Below are positions 13,364 through 25,006 of a DNA stretch of 64,000 nt, in pieces. The position numbers were made by a program, and so were the translations under genes. Source of the DNA: Alviniconcha marisindica. Lineage: Eukaryota; Mollusca; Gastropoda; Provannidae. The stretch spans positions 143,501 through 207,500 of the forward strand of contig JABMCL010001765.1 of NCBI GenBank assembly GCA_018857735.1. Direction: 5' to 3'. The notes below the pieces were generated by a model. The model saw only the letters and a program-made list of their open reading frames with translations, made no database searches and had not been told where the DNA came from. Each line of letters starts with the position of its first letter. Positions within the stretch are counted from its first letter, which is position 1.

Positions 13364-16300
13364 GAAAGTCAAACATTCAGAATCAGACCTCATGTAATTT
13401 GATGATATATTTTTAATTTTAATGACAGTCTTCTCATTGGACATCTGCGGCGGTTACTGATTTTTGTCAGTGTTGCATTTTCTTTCTGTTTTCTTTTCTC
13501 TCCACACTTCCTCTGAATGCATATGGTAGCCTTGCCCTTATTTCATCAACTCAAAATTCATTCAGCCAGATAAACACAATAATTATGCTCAATTACTGAA
13601 GAAGAAAAAAGTGCTACAGTTATAATGCCAGTGCCAGCACAATATTACTCTGTGCTGAGGTTTTCACACTTCATAGTTGACTGGGCATTAAAAACCAGTT
13701 TCCTTCCTTCCAAGGTTCACGCACTTCGTGTCCATGCTTGCCAGAAATCTTGGAATTTATTAGAGCATATCTATGAAGCTCATCATTCAAAGGTTTGAGC
13801 CCAACTGGTTTTACAGTCTTGTATACTATTTAAAGGGCAGTTAAAGCACTGTGGCTGGGACTACTAACATTAGTCCTTCTTAAGAGAAATGCCTTAAAAG
13901 AACAACCAGAAGGAAAAGACAGTTATGAATTCTGATTATTTGTCTTTATGCAGGATTTTGTCTTCAAGTTCAAGAGAATGCAACTGTTTGTTTTTTGCTT
14001 TTAAAAATGGACACTCAGTGCACACACCTCTGCTTAGTCTGAAATGCTCTTACTTGTGCTCTGTTCCTCTGGTGGTTCTATCAAGCCCTCAAAGGCAACG
14101 TTGACGTGAACTTCCACCCCGACCAGCAGAGCCACCTTCAGCAGAATACACTGCAGCTGACGGATACCTGAAACAGCCGACAGTCCATGAGTATAAGACA
14201 CACAATGCAAGACATCAACAGCAGCTTTGGAGTTCAGGAGCTGTGTGAGAGTTGAGGTGGCCGTCCTGGGCTCCCCGTCCTAATGAGCCTTATGGTTTCT
14301 GTGGATGTAAAGCTTATGCACTGGTCACAGTTTGTCCCTAATATGTCAACCCGACATCCAAGGACATTAAGCTCTACATCATCATCATCACCAACAGCAG
14401 ATCACTTCAGCAGATCACTTCAGAAAACAGTAGATGTTCTGGATTCCTCAAGAGCTGAGGTGTCGAAATGTTCACCACCACCTAAACTATCAATATTGTC
14501 CAGAATGAGAATTCCAATTTGGGACGCAAATAAGAAGACAGGGGAAAAACACAAAAGACACACTGACAATAACCCTGCTAAGTGAGTGACAGAAAAGCTG
14601 AACTGAGTAACTCACTGATGTGGTCAATGGCCCCAGCACAGAACTTCCCAAAGAACATCTTGGCGCCAAGGTTCTTGAGGTCGGTGATGAGGTAGGGCCA
14701 GAGATGCAGGACATTGTTGCGTGAAAAACGGTCCCTCTTCTCCACAATGACTGCACGGGCGCCCAGGAATGCACATTCTATGGCAATGCGAAGACCACAG
14801 GGACCAGCCCCAATGATCAAAACCTGGAGAAAAATAATGTGTGCCACTATTATTTATTTTGACACATGTGGTTTTCTAAAAAAAAAAAAAAAAAAAATTC
14901 TGAGAAAAATTAACTTCTCCCCCTCTTCCTAAATTATGATCAGCTCATATTAAACATCTTTATCATCACCATCATCTTCAGTAACCAATGATTAGCTGAA
15001 AATAAAGACCTGTCATTATTCAATACAGAAAGTTTATGAATTGTAGTGCAAAGACAGAGAGATATAGAGAGATTCTGCTTCAACACCCCCCCCCCCCCCC
15101 CCCCCCCCCATTGCCAACCACAGCTATAACAAGATGTTCATTAATTTCAACCTTTTCTCTTGTGTGCAAGCAGTAATCATACTGAGCACACAATAGCAAA
15201 GATCATCCTAATGCACAATTTAATGATAACATTCAAGCTTCATTTCTGCTGTCCTGCTGGTTGTCCTTACTACGTTTTCACCCTCACAGTGTACCAGGGA
15301 CAATAGCTTAACAAGCCTGTCAACCCATGCAATCTGTTACTGATGTCAGACTAAACAAACAGAAGCCACCATGGCACAATCAGTGGGGGGAACGAGGCTC
15401 AAAGTCAGTCTCCCAATTGTGCCTGCTACTGCTAAAGAATAAATTAGTTTTGTTCCAATGAACAGATGAATGACTGCTGTGTGGTCTCCTTTGCTTCAGC
15501 TAAGCCATGTCCACAGGCTATGATGATGGTGTTATCTGGAGAAAATATATTCATACTAGGTAACTTGCACAACTGTCTAATAGTAATACTACATTAATAT
15601 TATTATAATAATTTATAAATATATAGTCTGCTTACTGAGACAGTATCATCTATTGATCGCGCACAACTGTGTACTAGTCAGCTTGCCAATCTATTACATC
15701 AGCTGGGTGAGCCCATTATTATTCACCCCACTATAGATTATCTATAGCATCAGGAATGTGTTAGGACATATGGATGTAGGTAATCTAAGTGCCCTCTACA
15801 AGGACCTGGTTCATCAAGAAGAATAGTAAATACACAAGAGAGTAAAACAAACAAACCACTGAAGATTTTTTAGCTGCCAAAACATGATGATTCACGCCCC
15901 AGTAAAACACAGAAACAGTCAAATAAATGTCAAAAGCCAATAAATGAATCACTTAATCAATAAACTAAATTAATTAAGTTTTGAAATGCACATGTACACA
16001 CAGAAACACTAAAATAAATGTCAAAACCAATAAATGAATCACTTAATCAATAAACTAAAATAATTAAGTTTTGAAATGCACACGTATACTGTTAAGAATG
16101 AAACTTTAATTTTGGTATTAAGACCAAAATCAGTGCATGCCATGCATACACACACACATTCATGCACACATACACACGCACACACACACACGCGCACACA
16201 CACGCACACTTCAAGATCCAAATGACCCAAGTTTGCATGACTCAGTGATTACAGCCCTTCTTTTTAATCACATCTCATTTTAGCCTGCACAGTACTTTGC

Positions 16301-19300
16301 CTTTTCACTAAACAATTACATAAAGCATGCATGCATCATTAAATGCTGAACTTAACTATCCATACATTTTGTACCAGCTCAGAGTAGGACTGTTGGATGA
16401 TTTTTGTGGTAGATGGGCACTCTAGAAATCCTCTTATTATTTTTTTGTTTTTTTCAACCATAGTATTCCAGCTATGTACGATCACACAGATTATGAGACT
16501 GTGGTAAATTGTATATATATATATGTTAACATGAGCAGTTATAGTATACGCAGATGACTCACAGTCACATTCAAGTGCGAAACCTGATGTTTTTGACACT
16601 GCCATAACATTAAAACAAGGTCAAGACTGTCAAACCTATTATGAATCTGTAGACCACAAGCAAGGTCATGATCACACAAAGTTTGAAAGACTTTACATAA
16701 ACTGTGTCCAGCTTCAAGAAAAAGCCAATGTTAAAGGTTTGTCAAATCTGGAAATATATCAGTTATCTCCCTTGAATACCTCTGGAAAGTAAAACAAACA
16801 AAAACTAGACAAAAAACAGTTATCAGTATATATATATTCATCACCTGGTTGACATGATTAACAATTATACGAAGTTTCAACTTAACCGGATAAGAAGATA
16901 AATTTTTCACTTAAAACTGTTGGACACTGCAGTGACCTTGAAATATGGTTAGGTCACTGATAGTGCTATGAACGGGTATAGCTCAGTGCTTGTCCACAGT
17001 ATCTGACATTCATCAAATTTACAGTATGTGGGAAAATTGCTACAATGAGGTTTTTGACATGCTGGGTACTCAGTCAGCTGGCTGACCACCCCAACAGTAA
17101 TCATTACATAGATCTACATATTTGGTCCTGTGAGTCCCCCCCCACCCCCCACCACCACCACCACCACCACCAAAAGAGCAATTAAATTTGCACCTAGCCT
17201 TCTTCTCAATACAGACCTCTTCAGTTTTTGACAGACACACTGAGCAAATGTGCTTGTAACCAACACTCCATGACACTGACACCCAATATATTGTAACTGT
17301 ATCTCATGCTCAGATTACCTTCTGTGAATCACTAACTTGATATTCATTCTAATCTATAACACCATACACCCATTTTCCAGCAAGGCATGTAGGCAGATGT
17401 TTCTGTACTATAAAGAATTCTATTCCTCATTTGATATATATAAATAATACATATGCAGCAGAATGAAAGCAATGCTGATAAAGTTTGTCACCTTGCATGG
17501 CAAGACACCCATGTTGTATGCCTAGATACTTTAAGTCAATGTTATTGTCTGTATATATATTACAATCATGCGCCCATTTTGTTTGCACTAAGTCTGTTTA
17601 TCAATAATTGTACACCAAGACGCCTAGTTTGTTTGCACATGTATAGAAATCAATAGTGCGAAAATATAGGACTGACCAACAAGTGTTTATAATCATTGTG
17701 ACCTTGACCTTGAACACAGCAAGCCAGTCTTTTCATGACACACACTGGTTTATGACGATACACCACAACATTAAGTTTGGTTGCAAAAGGATCAGTAGTT
17801 TTGAAGATATAGTAGAGGCCATCTTCCGGCTATATGAGCCCTGTGACCTTGACCTTGATGACAGCAAAACAGAACAAATTCTTTTTGCTTGACACTCTAG
17901 CTCATGGTGATGCATAACCATACCAAATTTGGCTAGGAAAGTACAAATTGTTCAGAAGATATCATCAGAAAAATATTCAATGTCATTTGTAAACCTTCAC
18001 TTTGACCTTGGCTTAACCTTGAGTACAGCAACAACAAAAATTCAGAAGATACTCCAGCTTATGATGAGGTACCATTAACTAAGTTTCGTTGCAGATGGAT
18101 CAGCAGTTCAGAAGATATAATTGAAACAGTTATTTCAATTATATGAACTCTTACTGTGACCTTGACCTTGAAGACAGCAACACAACTTTTTGCATGTTAC
18201 TCTTGCTTATGATGATACATCGCCATACCAAGTTCGGTTACAAAAGGGACAGCAGTTCAAAGGATACTGTCTGGAATTATTAACTGAAATTTTTAACCTT
18301 TGCTGTGACCTTGATCATGAACACAGCAAACAATCTTTCCACGGAACACTTTGGCTTATGATGTCTGCCATCAAACTAAGTTTGGTTTCAAAACAATCAT
18401 TAGTTCAGAAAATATAGTCCAGAAGTCATATTCTGATCATGTAAGCCCTGTGACCTTTGACCTTGAAAACAGCAACCCAGTTTTTTTGCATGATGCTCTG
18501 GCTCATGACGATGCACCACCGTGCCATGTTTGACTGCAAAACATTGAGCAATTCAGAAGATGTCTTCCAGACAAAGCCCAGACAGACAGATGGAGAAGGT
18601 GATTTCAAAATAAATACCCACTATAATGAAACTGACTAAGAACAGCCTACTGTTCCTGAAAACACACACATGCTCCTTTGTTTACAAGCAGGGAGATCAC
18701 AAAGACTCCAACTTGGGTAAGCAGGCTGAAAATAATGAGGGGGAGTTGGGATACTAAGTCACGGGAAATTATAGTGCTAAGTGTGTTAAAACCTGTGATC
18801 ATTTGCCCTGACAAAGCCAGCCAGTCATCCAGCGGCCTTCTTCTACTGCTCACAGCACTGTGACTCATAGTCATAGTCCACTATGTACTTGTGTGGAAAA
18901 TAGTTCCTTCCTATTTAACAATCAGTCAAGCATGTAGGTTATAAGCAGCACCAAGAAGCTTTTTTTTTTAAAGCCTGTAAAGTAGGGAAACATGAATAGA
19001 AATATAGTGACTGGTGGCACACACAAAATAAAGAGAGAAGAGAGACAGACAGACAGAGAGTCAGAGACACAGAGAGAGAGAGAGTTTTTGGATTGTATCT
19101 GCAAGGTCCCATCAACCCCATAGGGTCACCTCAGAGAGACACAGAGACAGAGAGAGAGAGACAGACTGAGAGGTAATTTTCCCCTTTACATGTATACTTA
19201 GTGTTCTTGATTTTTAGTGAGCACTGCCAAGAATCTTCTCTTTTGTTTCTCTCACATTATCTCACACTGGTACTTGCGATGACTGTTGGAAAATATAGGA

Positions 19301-20241
19301 CTATATCTGTAGAAAATACTGTCATGTTACTTTCGCTCCTTGGTGAGCCTCCCTGAAGGCTTCTCTGTATTGGAACCTGCTGCCATTACATTGGTTTCAG
19401 AAGAGCAATCAATTGCTCTTATCTGGCAAGTTGCATAAGGTCACGTTTACAAGAGCAACATAGGATAAGAATTAAGAGCAAGAACTTTGCTGTCATCTGG
19501 CACATCTGGCACTTTCTCTTATCTGGAGTCAACTGTAATAGCTAATAGCTAAACTAACTGTAATAGCTAAAAATTTGTGCAGCAGAATTAAAAACATATT
19601 TTTAAAAAGTATATAAAAATAATAATAATAACTACATGCACCAAATATCACATAACTGCAAGATTCTGAAGCACATTCAGCCACAAAACAACAACAACAA
19701 CAACAAAAAAACAGAGCTGTTCAACACTTCCATTTGATTTCAGCGCATGGATTCCACTTGTGTGCATGGACTGTGAATGTGTGTTGGCCCCTCCTCCCCA
19801 ATCTCATCGTGAGACTGACTGGTGAGTCAGTGTTTGTCTCTGTTGACTGGTGAGTCAGTGTTTGTCTTTGTCTCTGTTGCTTGGTCTCACTGTCTGCCCC
19901 CCACTCCCCTCCCAAAACTCTCTCCCCACCCCCCCCCCCCCCCCCCCCCCCAATGTGATGACCAAACTCACCTTGGTGCTGGCACAAGCTTTTCCTCGTC
20001 CATAATCCCGGTGGGCGGCCCGCTTGTCCAGCTTGGCCCACAAGGACTGCGCTTTCCACGAGGACTTCAGCTGCTCCTTCAGCCTGGTGTAGAAGTTGCA
20101 GTGGTCCACGTGGCGCAGCCCCGTCACGTCCAGCAGCTGCTGGAAGGAGGACAGGATGCTCTTGCACGTGACCGCCGTGAAGAACTGGTCGAAGGCGGCC
20201 TCCACGAGTGAGGCGTGATCGTTGTCATCCTGCTTGGGCAT
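1..20241 (-). CDS. Mical: MICAL-family F-actin methionine monooxygenase, 5' part of gene (9 coding exons, runs off left edge)
   Basis: Exons in transcript order: 20241-19972, 14823-14616, 14167-14054, 13015-12914, 12478-12222, 11119-10862, 7250-7045, 4883-4747, 72-1. All junctions are GT/AG and phases match throughout, giving 541 residues. Visible motifs are the FAD-binding GAGPCG at about residues 95-100, the [14 protein letters not shown] block (about 118-133), the GADG motif near 222, and the GDSLLE/PFWP..G..ARGF segment spanning exons 6-7. The calponin-homology domain starts near residue 523. In this family the enzyme uses FAD, NADPH and O2 to oxidise methionines of actin and so disassemble filaments downstream of semaphorin/plexin signalling in the cytoplasm. 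The LIM and coiled-coil regions would lie left of the window. Similarity looks as close to insect Mical as to vertebrate MICAL1-3, so no paralogue number is assigned. An acceptor at 20352 shows at least one further upstream exon. Confidence 0.95.
285..4030. other. MICAL intron with abnormal homopolymer-block sequence
   Basis: From about 285 to 4030 the sequence is dominated by abutting runs of four or more identical bases (for example 497-522, 1890-1931, 3210-3240), in sharp contrast to the neighbouring DNA. No MICAL-like exon is visible here and splice phase joins 4747-4883 directly to 1-72. Short ORFs are not supported. Low-quality gap fill is the simplest explanation. Confidence 0.6.
4591..4735. 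repeat. (CA)n microsatellite with CACT start
   Basis: A compound CACT/CA tract ending a few bases from the MICAL exon 8 donor (4741-4746). Confidence 0.95.
4747..4883 (-). CDS. Mical: MICAL exon 8, monooxygenase-CH linker
   Basis: 137 nt, donor GTGGGT. It starts with the conserved YPNLN that follows the monooxygenase domain in MICALs, then a lysine/acidic linker ending at NVIPN. A (CA)n tract begins immediately past the donor (4591-4735), so the intron starts in a microsatellite. Confidence 0.92.
5838..6848. repeat. 57-bp minisatellite, about 18 copies, each with a TATA-like core
   Basis: The unit contains TTGTACTTCCCCTTTCCTG, GTGCTATAAATACACAG and AGGTCATCATGA. Since 57 is divisible by 3, both strands stay open over several copies and produce artefactual repeat ORFs. 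Three copies (junctions at 6057, 6281, 6562) carry the same 4-bp deletion, always after the unit variant with CACAAAGG. This shows a higher-order repeat of 4-5 units. The last four copies are the most diverged. It lies in the MICAL intron between exons 8 and 7. Confidence 0.97.
7045..7250 (-). CDS. Mical: MICAL exon 7, C-terminal monooxygenase segment
   Basis: 206 nt. It encodes [21 protein letters not shown] and the AERES..LLSQTTP block, highly conserved in MICAL monooxygenase domains. It ends in the split Arg codon AG|G before YPNLN. Confidence 0.95.
7795..10850. other. MICAL intron 6 and flank, no gene seen
   Basis: It holds a (CA)n tract at 9119-9160, a TGCA/GT-rich tract at 9780-9915 and a CAGA-rich tract at 10740-10830. 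No coding exon or RNA gene is supported. Confidence 0.6.
10862..11119 (-). CDS. Mical: MICAL exon 6
   Basis: 258 nt, phase 0 at both ends, 86 residues. It carries [27 protein letters not shown] and LVGDSLLE. The last is the third flavin-contact region of the aromatic-hydroxylase-like fold. Confidence 0.95.
11957..12190. repeat. CAGACAGG-type degenerate short tandem repeat
   Basis: Repeated CAGACAGA/CAGGCA words run up to about 30 bp from the donor of MICAL exon 5. Translation of this tract gives the low-complexity ORFs seen around it. Confidence 0.85.
12222..12478 (-). CDS. Mical: MICAL exon 5
   Basis: 257 nt. It encodes [34 protein letters not shown] and [20 protein letters not shown], close to diagnostic for MICAL. 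The donor after GVLKQ is GTCAGT. A CAGACAGG-type repeat field follows directly in the intron. Confidence 0.96.
12640..12745. repeat. (GTGA)n(GT)n compound microsatellite
   Basis: Perfect GTGA repeats pass into GT repeats inside the intron between MICAL exons 5 and 4. Confidence 0.95.
12914..13015 (-). CDS. Mical: MICAL exon 4
   Basis: 102 nt. It encodes the strand leading to [16 protein letters not shown], the GD-type FAD/NADPH motif of flavoprotein hydroxylases. The donor is G|GTAAAT and the acceptor is CTTCAG. Confidence 0.94.
13303..13360. repeat. (AT)n microsatellite
   Basis: Nearly 60 bp of uninterrupted AT dinucleotide in the intron between MICAL exons 4 and 3. Confidence 0.97.
14054..14167 (-). 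CDS. Mical: MICAL exon 3
   Basis: 114 nt. It encodes [20 protein letters not shown] and the following [11 protein letters not shown], matching the family. A complete SINE insertion (14225-14391) lies only about 60 bp upstream of the acceptor. Confidence 0.95.
14225..14391 (+). mobile_element. SINE family B, complete copy with 9-bp target-site duplication
   Basis: The insert is flanked by CAACAGCAG at 14216-14224 and 14392-14400. It begins near GTTCAGGAGCTGTGTGAGAG, continues through GAGGTGGCCGTCCTGGG and CTTATGGTTTCTGTGGA, and ends in a TCA-repeat tail after GGACATTAAGC. Further copies lie at 25312, 56525 and 58105. Confidence 0.85.
14616..14823 (-). CDS. Mical: MICAL exon 2, FAD-binding dinucleotide fold
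   Basis: 208 nt. It encodes [12 protein letters not shown] (Rossmann GxGxxG), [17 protein letters not shown] and [12 protein letters not shown]. The donor ATCA|GTGAGT splits the Ser codon restored by the next exon. Confidence 0.96.
15085..15110. repeat. Poly-C tract
   Basis: About 25 consecutive C. Similar pure C/G runs occur near 19930, 20685, 22563, 27229, 30814, 31251, 32600 and 33246. Confidence 0.9.
15905..16090. repeat. Tandem duplication of ~93 bp
   Basis: Two near-identical units share AATAAATGAATCACTTAATC and TTAAGTTTTGAAATGCACA. The intron between MICAL exons 2 and 1. Confidence 0.85.
17698..18610 (+). repeat. ~150-bp dispersed repeat, six tandem degenerate units with TGACCTTGACCTT
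   Basis: Each unit starts GTGACCTTGACCTTGA..ACAGCAA, continues with CTTATGATGAT, CCATACCAAGTTTGGTT and CAGCAGTTCAGAAGATAT, and the last ends AGACAGACAGATGGAGAAGGTGAT. A diverged single unit recurs at about 26535-26710 with the same GACAAGGTGATT end. It has no coding potential. It resembles a repeat I know as common in mollusc genomes. Confidence 0.85.
19972..20241 (-). CDS. Mical: MICAL exon 1 (first exon with family homology)
   Basis: 270 nt, 90 codons, ending phase 0 at AAG|GTGAGT. The start at 20241 (MPKQDDNDH) was chosen because it places Met about 15 residues before the conserved [18 protein letters not shown] block, as in vertebrate MICALs. Further motifs are [20 protein letters not shown] and CASTK just before the FAD fold. 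The frame stays open upstream to the acceptor at 20352, so this Met may be internal. Confidence 0.92.
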
Positions 20242-20352
20242 GGTGCGGGCAGCGGGGAAGTCCAAGCCACAGGGGTCGTCAGAGAGGGTAGTGGTGGTGG
20301 TGGTGGTGGTGGTGTTTTCTGCCCAGCTGCCCGGCCTGCAGGTTTCTGCTGG
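20242..20352 (-). other. Mical: MICAL exon 1 upstream segment: 5'UTR or in-frame N-terminal extension
   Basis: 111 nt between a good acceptor (TTTTCCAG) and the Met at 20241. It has no stop in the Met frame and would encode a Thr run from an (ACC)n microsatellite (about 20290-20316). Joined to the candidate exon at 33608-33664 it remains in frame. About 17% of random 37-codon stretches would also be open, so this is only suggestive. Confidence 0.6.
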
Positions 20353-21647
20353 CTGGAAAATATATAACACAGAAAGACAGGGCTGTTATTGATTACAGAC
20401 TATCCTTGTCCCTCTGAGACTGACCAGTGAGTATTTTGTATGACTAGAGCCTGAAATGGATTTATGTGTATGCTTGGTGTATGCACGTAATGACGTATAC
20501 ATGTTCATAATCATATATGCATGAAAACTGAACAAAAAAGAAAAGAAAAAAAGAAGAAGAAAAAAGTGTGAGAGAAAAAAGTAAAATACAACAGCAATAG
20601 ACAGTACAGATCATTTTAAATAATAAACAAACAAATAAATCAATAAAATACATAATTCAGAACGGTGTGTGTAGGGAGGAGGGGGTGGGGGGGGGGGGGG
20701 GGTCTCATCAAAGCAGAAGTGAAAAATAAATTCACAAGCAAACAACCCCAAAACAATAAAACTAAAGAAAGTACCACCACCACCAACAAAAGGATGAATG
20801 TGGGGTGTGGAGGGGGGGGGGGGGGGATCCCCAAAATGGATCTTGCAAATTTATATATAAATGTAATAAATATATAAATGGATCATTGGAGATAGCAATC
20901 GATGGCCAGATGATAATGCAGAAACTAGCAAGCCTATGGCCAAATAATAACTGACACAAGCTGCCACTGCTTAGGCACAATATCCAATTACCCTCAACAT
21001 TCTCCAAACTAATGCCACTGCATTCCAGCTGAACTGTGCCTCCTACCATTACCAAGTCCCAACAGGCAGAGAAATTAGAGAGGTCCACACAGCATTGACG
21101 GCCTCTGACTTTGTGCCTTGGGGCGATGGAGAAACGAGGCCATACCGTAAATGGCAAAGTTGCCCTGAAGCTCCCCTTATCTGATTAGGTTTAAATCCGC
21201 TTATTGAAGCAATTCACTTTGTACCCATCTCATCAGATTCAGACCCAAGGAAAGTGCGTGCTGAATCACATTCACAGTGCAGGAAACCCTTTAGTTTAAG
21301 TTTAACATCAGCTTTGTGTTTGCTTGGAACTTTAAAGAGACCTGTGGAGGAAATTCTGCACTATCATTCCTTCAAATTTCCACTCAGATGTACTCCCATG
21401 TAGTCAAACAGGGGAAACTGGCTGCATTTTGTTGGTTACCTATGTTTGTATTTATTGTAATGTAAATTAAAAACCTAATACTGTAATAGTAATATTGGTA
21501 ACAGTAACACAAACAATTCTTATGTATATAAAAAAATTATTTGTTTTAAAACTGTAACCTTCTCTTACACTGTTCATAAATCATATCTGAAGTCTCCCTC
21601 ACTCTCCACTCCTCTCTCCCTCAGCTTACTCTTTCCTTCAACTCTTA

Positions 21648-21725
<78 letters not shown>

Positions 21726-22597
21726 ATGCACATGTGCGTGCGTGCATGTGTGAAAGAGAGAGATAGGAGGAGGGCAGAAAGAATACAGAATATTATTCAG
21801 CAGTGCTGCTGTTGCTGACAGTGATATCAGGAGTCAGAATATGTATGTATGTATATAAAATAACCAGTCCACTGATAAACCCTGTGACAAAACGGCCATT
21901 TCTAGCTCCACCATCAACCCCGAAAGGGCCACCCGGGCCGAGGGATGGGCCCACAAGGCATAAAAACTGTTACAGAACCTGAGTCACACAGCACCCACAC
22001 AGGAGATGAAAAACAAGGCGAAGTACCCTCACAATACCCCTTTCAGTTTGACCGAAACGAAAGTGACAAATAACCACTGAACAAGACTATACCTAACTAA
22101 CCAAGAGTACCAAACTCCCCGAACCCGGGTGGCCAGTGGAAAAACCCTCGTTTGAGTGAGTGTACCCCATTCATATACAGCAGTTTTTGTTTGTTTGTCG
22201 AGTGAGCGTACCCCATTTATATAGATTTACAGCAGTTTTTGTTTTGTTTTGTTTGTTCTCCACATCTATTAGATCGTTGGCACACCTATCCGGTCTTTTG
22301 GACGGCTGGTCCAAACTGTTACAGACACTGACTTTCTCCTCGTACCCCACGCCGGCACGCAAATGCCAAACTACGTGCCCTGAGTCATGTCGACTCCCCC
22401 CACCCCACCCCCCACCCCGCGTGGGGGTTCCTCGTTGGCTCAGTGTCCGGACGGCACGGACCAACGTTTTCTGGCGCCGAAAAATTTCGACGGATAACAC
22501 GTCACGATAAAAAACCGCAAACGCCTCCACCCCCACCTCCTCTTTTGCTTTTGTGTGTGTGTGGGGGGGGGGGGGGGGGGGGCGCGAGCGTGCGTGC

Positions 22598-22638
<41 letters not shown>

Positions 22639-22900
22639 CACTCCCAAACTATAGTTTCGTATTTCTCTCCTTTATAAACTAATCTTAATCGGCTAGCGAG
22701 CGTGCATGTGCCGTGTACGTGTGTGTGTGTGTGCGTGAGCATGCGCGTCTCTTTTCTTCTTCCACGCAGGCGGCGAAAAGTGCAAGTTCACACTAGTAAG
22801 CAAATATAGGGTGTTTTGTGCGCGGTAACCCGCATCTAGTGTTCTACGCTTTCATAAGAATGGCCGGGGTCATTTACGCGCTACTCCGCTAACACGTGTG
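20353..22900. other. No gene seen; homopolymer G and microsatellite field upstream of MICAL exon 1
   Basis: G runs lie at about 20683-20703, 20811-20827 and 22563-22582, and a (GA)n tract at 22600-22635. CpG density rises from about 22.2 kb onward. No splice-consistent coding exon was found, and a noncoding first exon cannot be excluded. Confidence 0.5.
21650..21722. repeat. (TG)n microsatellite
   Basis: More than 70 bp of uninterrupted TG. Confidence 0.97.
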
Positions 22901-22961
22901 TAGTACGGACACCGAACGCACAGAAAGTACTATGCATTGCAAAAAAAAAAAAAAATCCCCC

Positions 22962-23036
22962 GCCGCTCCTGCCGGGGATCGAACCCGCAACCTTCCGACC
23001 ACGAGGCTGCCGGTTCTACCACTGAGCTACACCCCC
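22962..23036 (-). pseudogene. tRNA-like sequence (degenerate tRNA or SINE head)
   Basis: The minus strand reads GGGGGTGTAGCTCAGTGGTAG (A box) and later GGTTCGATCCC (B box), at tRNA spacing. A T-run of about 14 on the minus strand follows downstream, as after a Pol III gene. The 3' side does not pair with the GGGGGTG acceptor strand and the anticodon loop is too long, so a functional tRNA is unlikely. Confidence 0.6.
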
Positions 23037-23055
23037 GCCCTAGAAACTGTGTGTT

Positions 23056-23190
<135 letters not shown>

Positions 23191-24932
23191 ATGTGTGTTG
23201 TGTACAATGGTACAGAGCTGTACGTGTGTGCATGCTGAGGGCACACAAAACACCCCGAACACCGTAACCGTGATTAATCCCAGGTAAACAGTTTCGCCCA
23301 AAACAATGCATTTCTTGTATAGCCCGTTCTTTTCAGGCAACGGAGAACAATGCCACGCTATACAGAGGCGAAAGCCCAAGGCTGGGGGGTGGGAGGAGGG
23401 AAGGGGTACGGGGAGTGGGTGGGGGTGTGAAGGGAAGAACGATACCCACACGTGAAAAGATTAAGCCGGCACCACCCCTCTTGGAACGGTGCTCGAGTGC
23501 CAGCCACCGGTGTTTGTTTACCAAAGCCAAAACAGGAATAATCTGAGGATTAAGTTGCTGGTAGGGAGAACTTCCAAATGACTTCGGGGAGAAACAAAAA
23601 CATCCATTACGTAAAAACCCTACGATCCCTTGTTTGGGACCCTTTCTGCAGTCACCGGCACGGTGAAGGGCTCTGGACTGCGTGTGGAAAAGCTGTGGGC
23701 TCATACACAAATTCAGACTGTAACCCCCTCCCCCCCCACCCCCCCAAATCTCCGAGTGTCTAATCCTTCGCAAGAGGCCAACAACTGTGCTACTGACAGT
23801 GTTCTTTCAAAGACTGCAAAGCTAAAGCAGTCTCTGGTTAATTGAAGAATCCACGGCTGCAGCATAATAATGGCTGTAGGCAGGAAAATTCCGCAGAAGT
23901 TCCACAATCGTTAGCGGAATCCACGTTAGTAGAGTGGGTCTAGGGCGCAGCTGCTGCAGAGCTGGCACAGCATTGCCCATGGGAAACACTCATTGTTGGG
24001 ACAACTGTACAGAACTGCACCAGCCACCAACACTACTCTTCTCTCTCCCTCACACACACGCACACGAACACATGTACGTACGGCGCACACACACACACAC
24101 AAACGCGTGCCGTTTGATGGGAAACTCTAACGTTCATAAATTTTCGAAGGAGGGGGGATTCCCAGGAGGGAGGGAGGGAGGGAGGGAGAGGGGGGGGGAG
24201 GGAGAGAGAGAAGGGAGAGACAGAGAGAGATGATTGTTACACAAGAATAACAATTTAAGCACAAGCCTGCATTTTCTTTTTAAAATCTGTCCCTAATGGC
24301 AAACACCGCACACTCAATACAGCAAAATAAAATGCCAATAATTGTGGCAAAATAAAATTACTGTACAAATTTCGCAAGAGAGAGTGTGTCAACTGACAAC
24401 CTAACGCTCGTGAAACTTGGAGGAGGGGACACTGTTTGTTAATCCCAGTAAAACAGATCAAAGTGCAACTGATGATCTTCTCAACCAGGCCAGGCTACTT
24501 CCTCGTCGGCAACAACGCCAGCAACTTAATTTAGCCTGAGCCATCCTCCTCACAAAACAATCCCGGCTCATCTGCACAGCTCACAATGAAGGTCAACAGT
24601 TTACGTTCAAACACAAACACCCAAGTAGGTCGAGAATAACACCTCATCATGTATAGTGTCTGAATGGTTTACTGAGATCAGAAGATTAGGTACGAACTCA
24701 AACACAGGTGAAGACTGACACACCACGTACTGTCCCAGTGGTTTACTAAGGTAAATAGTTTCGGTACGAACACAGACTCTCAATTAACAAGAGGCTGACA
24801 CACCATGACACTGTACTGTTTGAATGGTTACTAAGTAAACTGTCTTGGTACGAATACAAGAGTCCAGGCGAGATCAAGAGGAGGGAGGTGAGATGGACTC
24901 TCATGAAGAAGTTAGACTCATTTGAGGGTCCA

Positions 24933-24998
24933 TTCGCCCTGATATATATCCATACCGGTTGACTGGGCGTAAAACACCAACTTATAATACTTACTTGC
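24933..24998 (-). mobile_element. Family C mini-retroposon, 66-bp insert
   Basis: The core (minus strand) reads AAGTTGGTGTTTTACGCCCA then a variable ATATCAGGGCGA end. It is flanked by the 7-bp repeat GGGTCCA at 24926-24932 and 24999-25005. The flanks belong to a local tandem repeat containing GGTCCA, so this duplication is weaker evidence than at 26303 and 62661. Confidence 0.65.
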
Positions 24999-25006
24999 GG
25001 GTCCAG

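Noticed and set aside
23500..23830. Overlapping plus- and minus-strand ORFs in a GC-richer stretch
   Set aside because: No splice-phase support or recognisable domain; a noncoding region near CpG-rich DNA is more likely.
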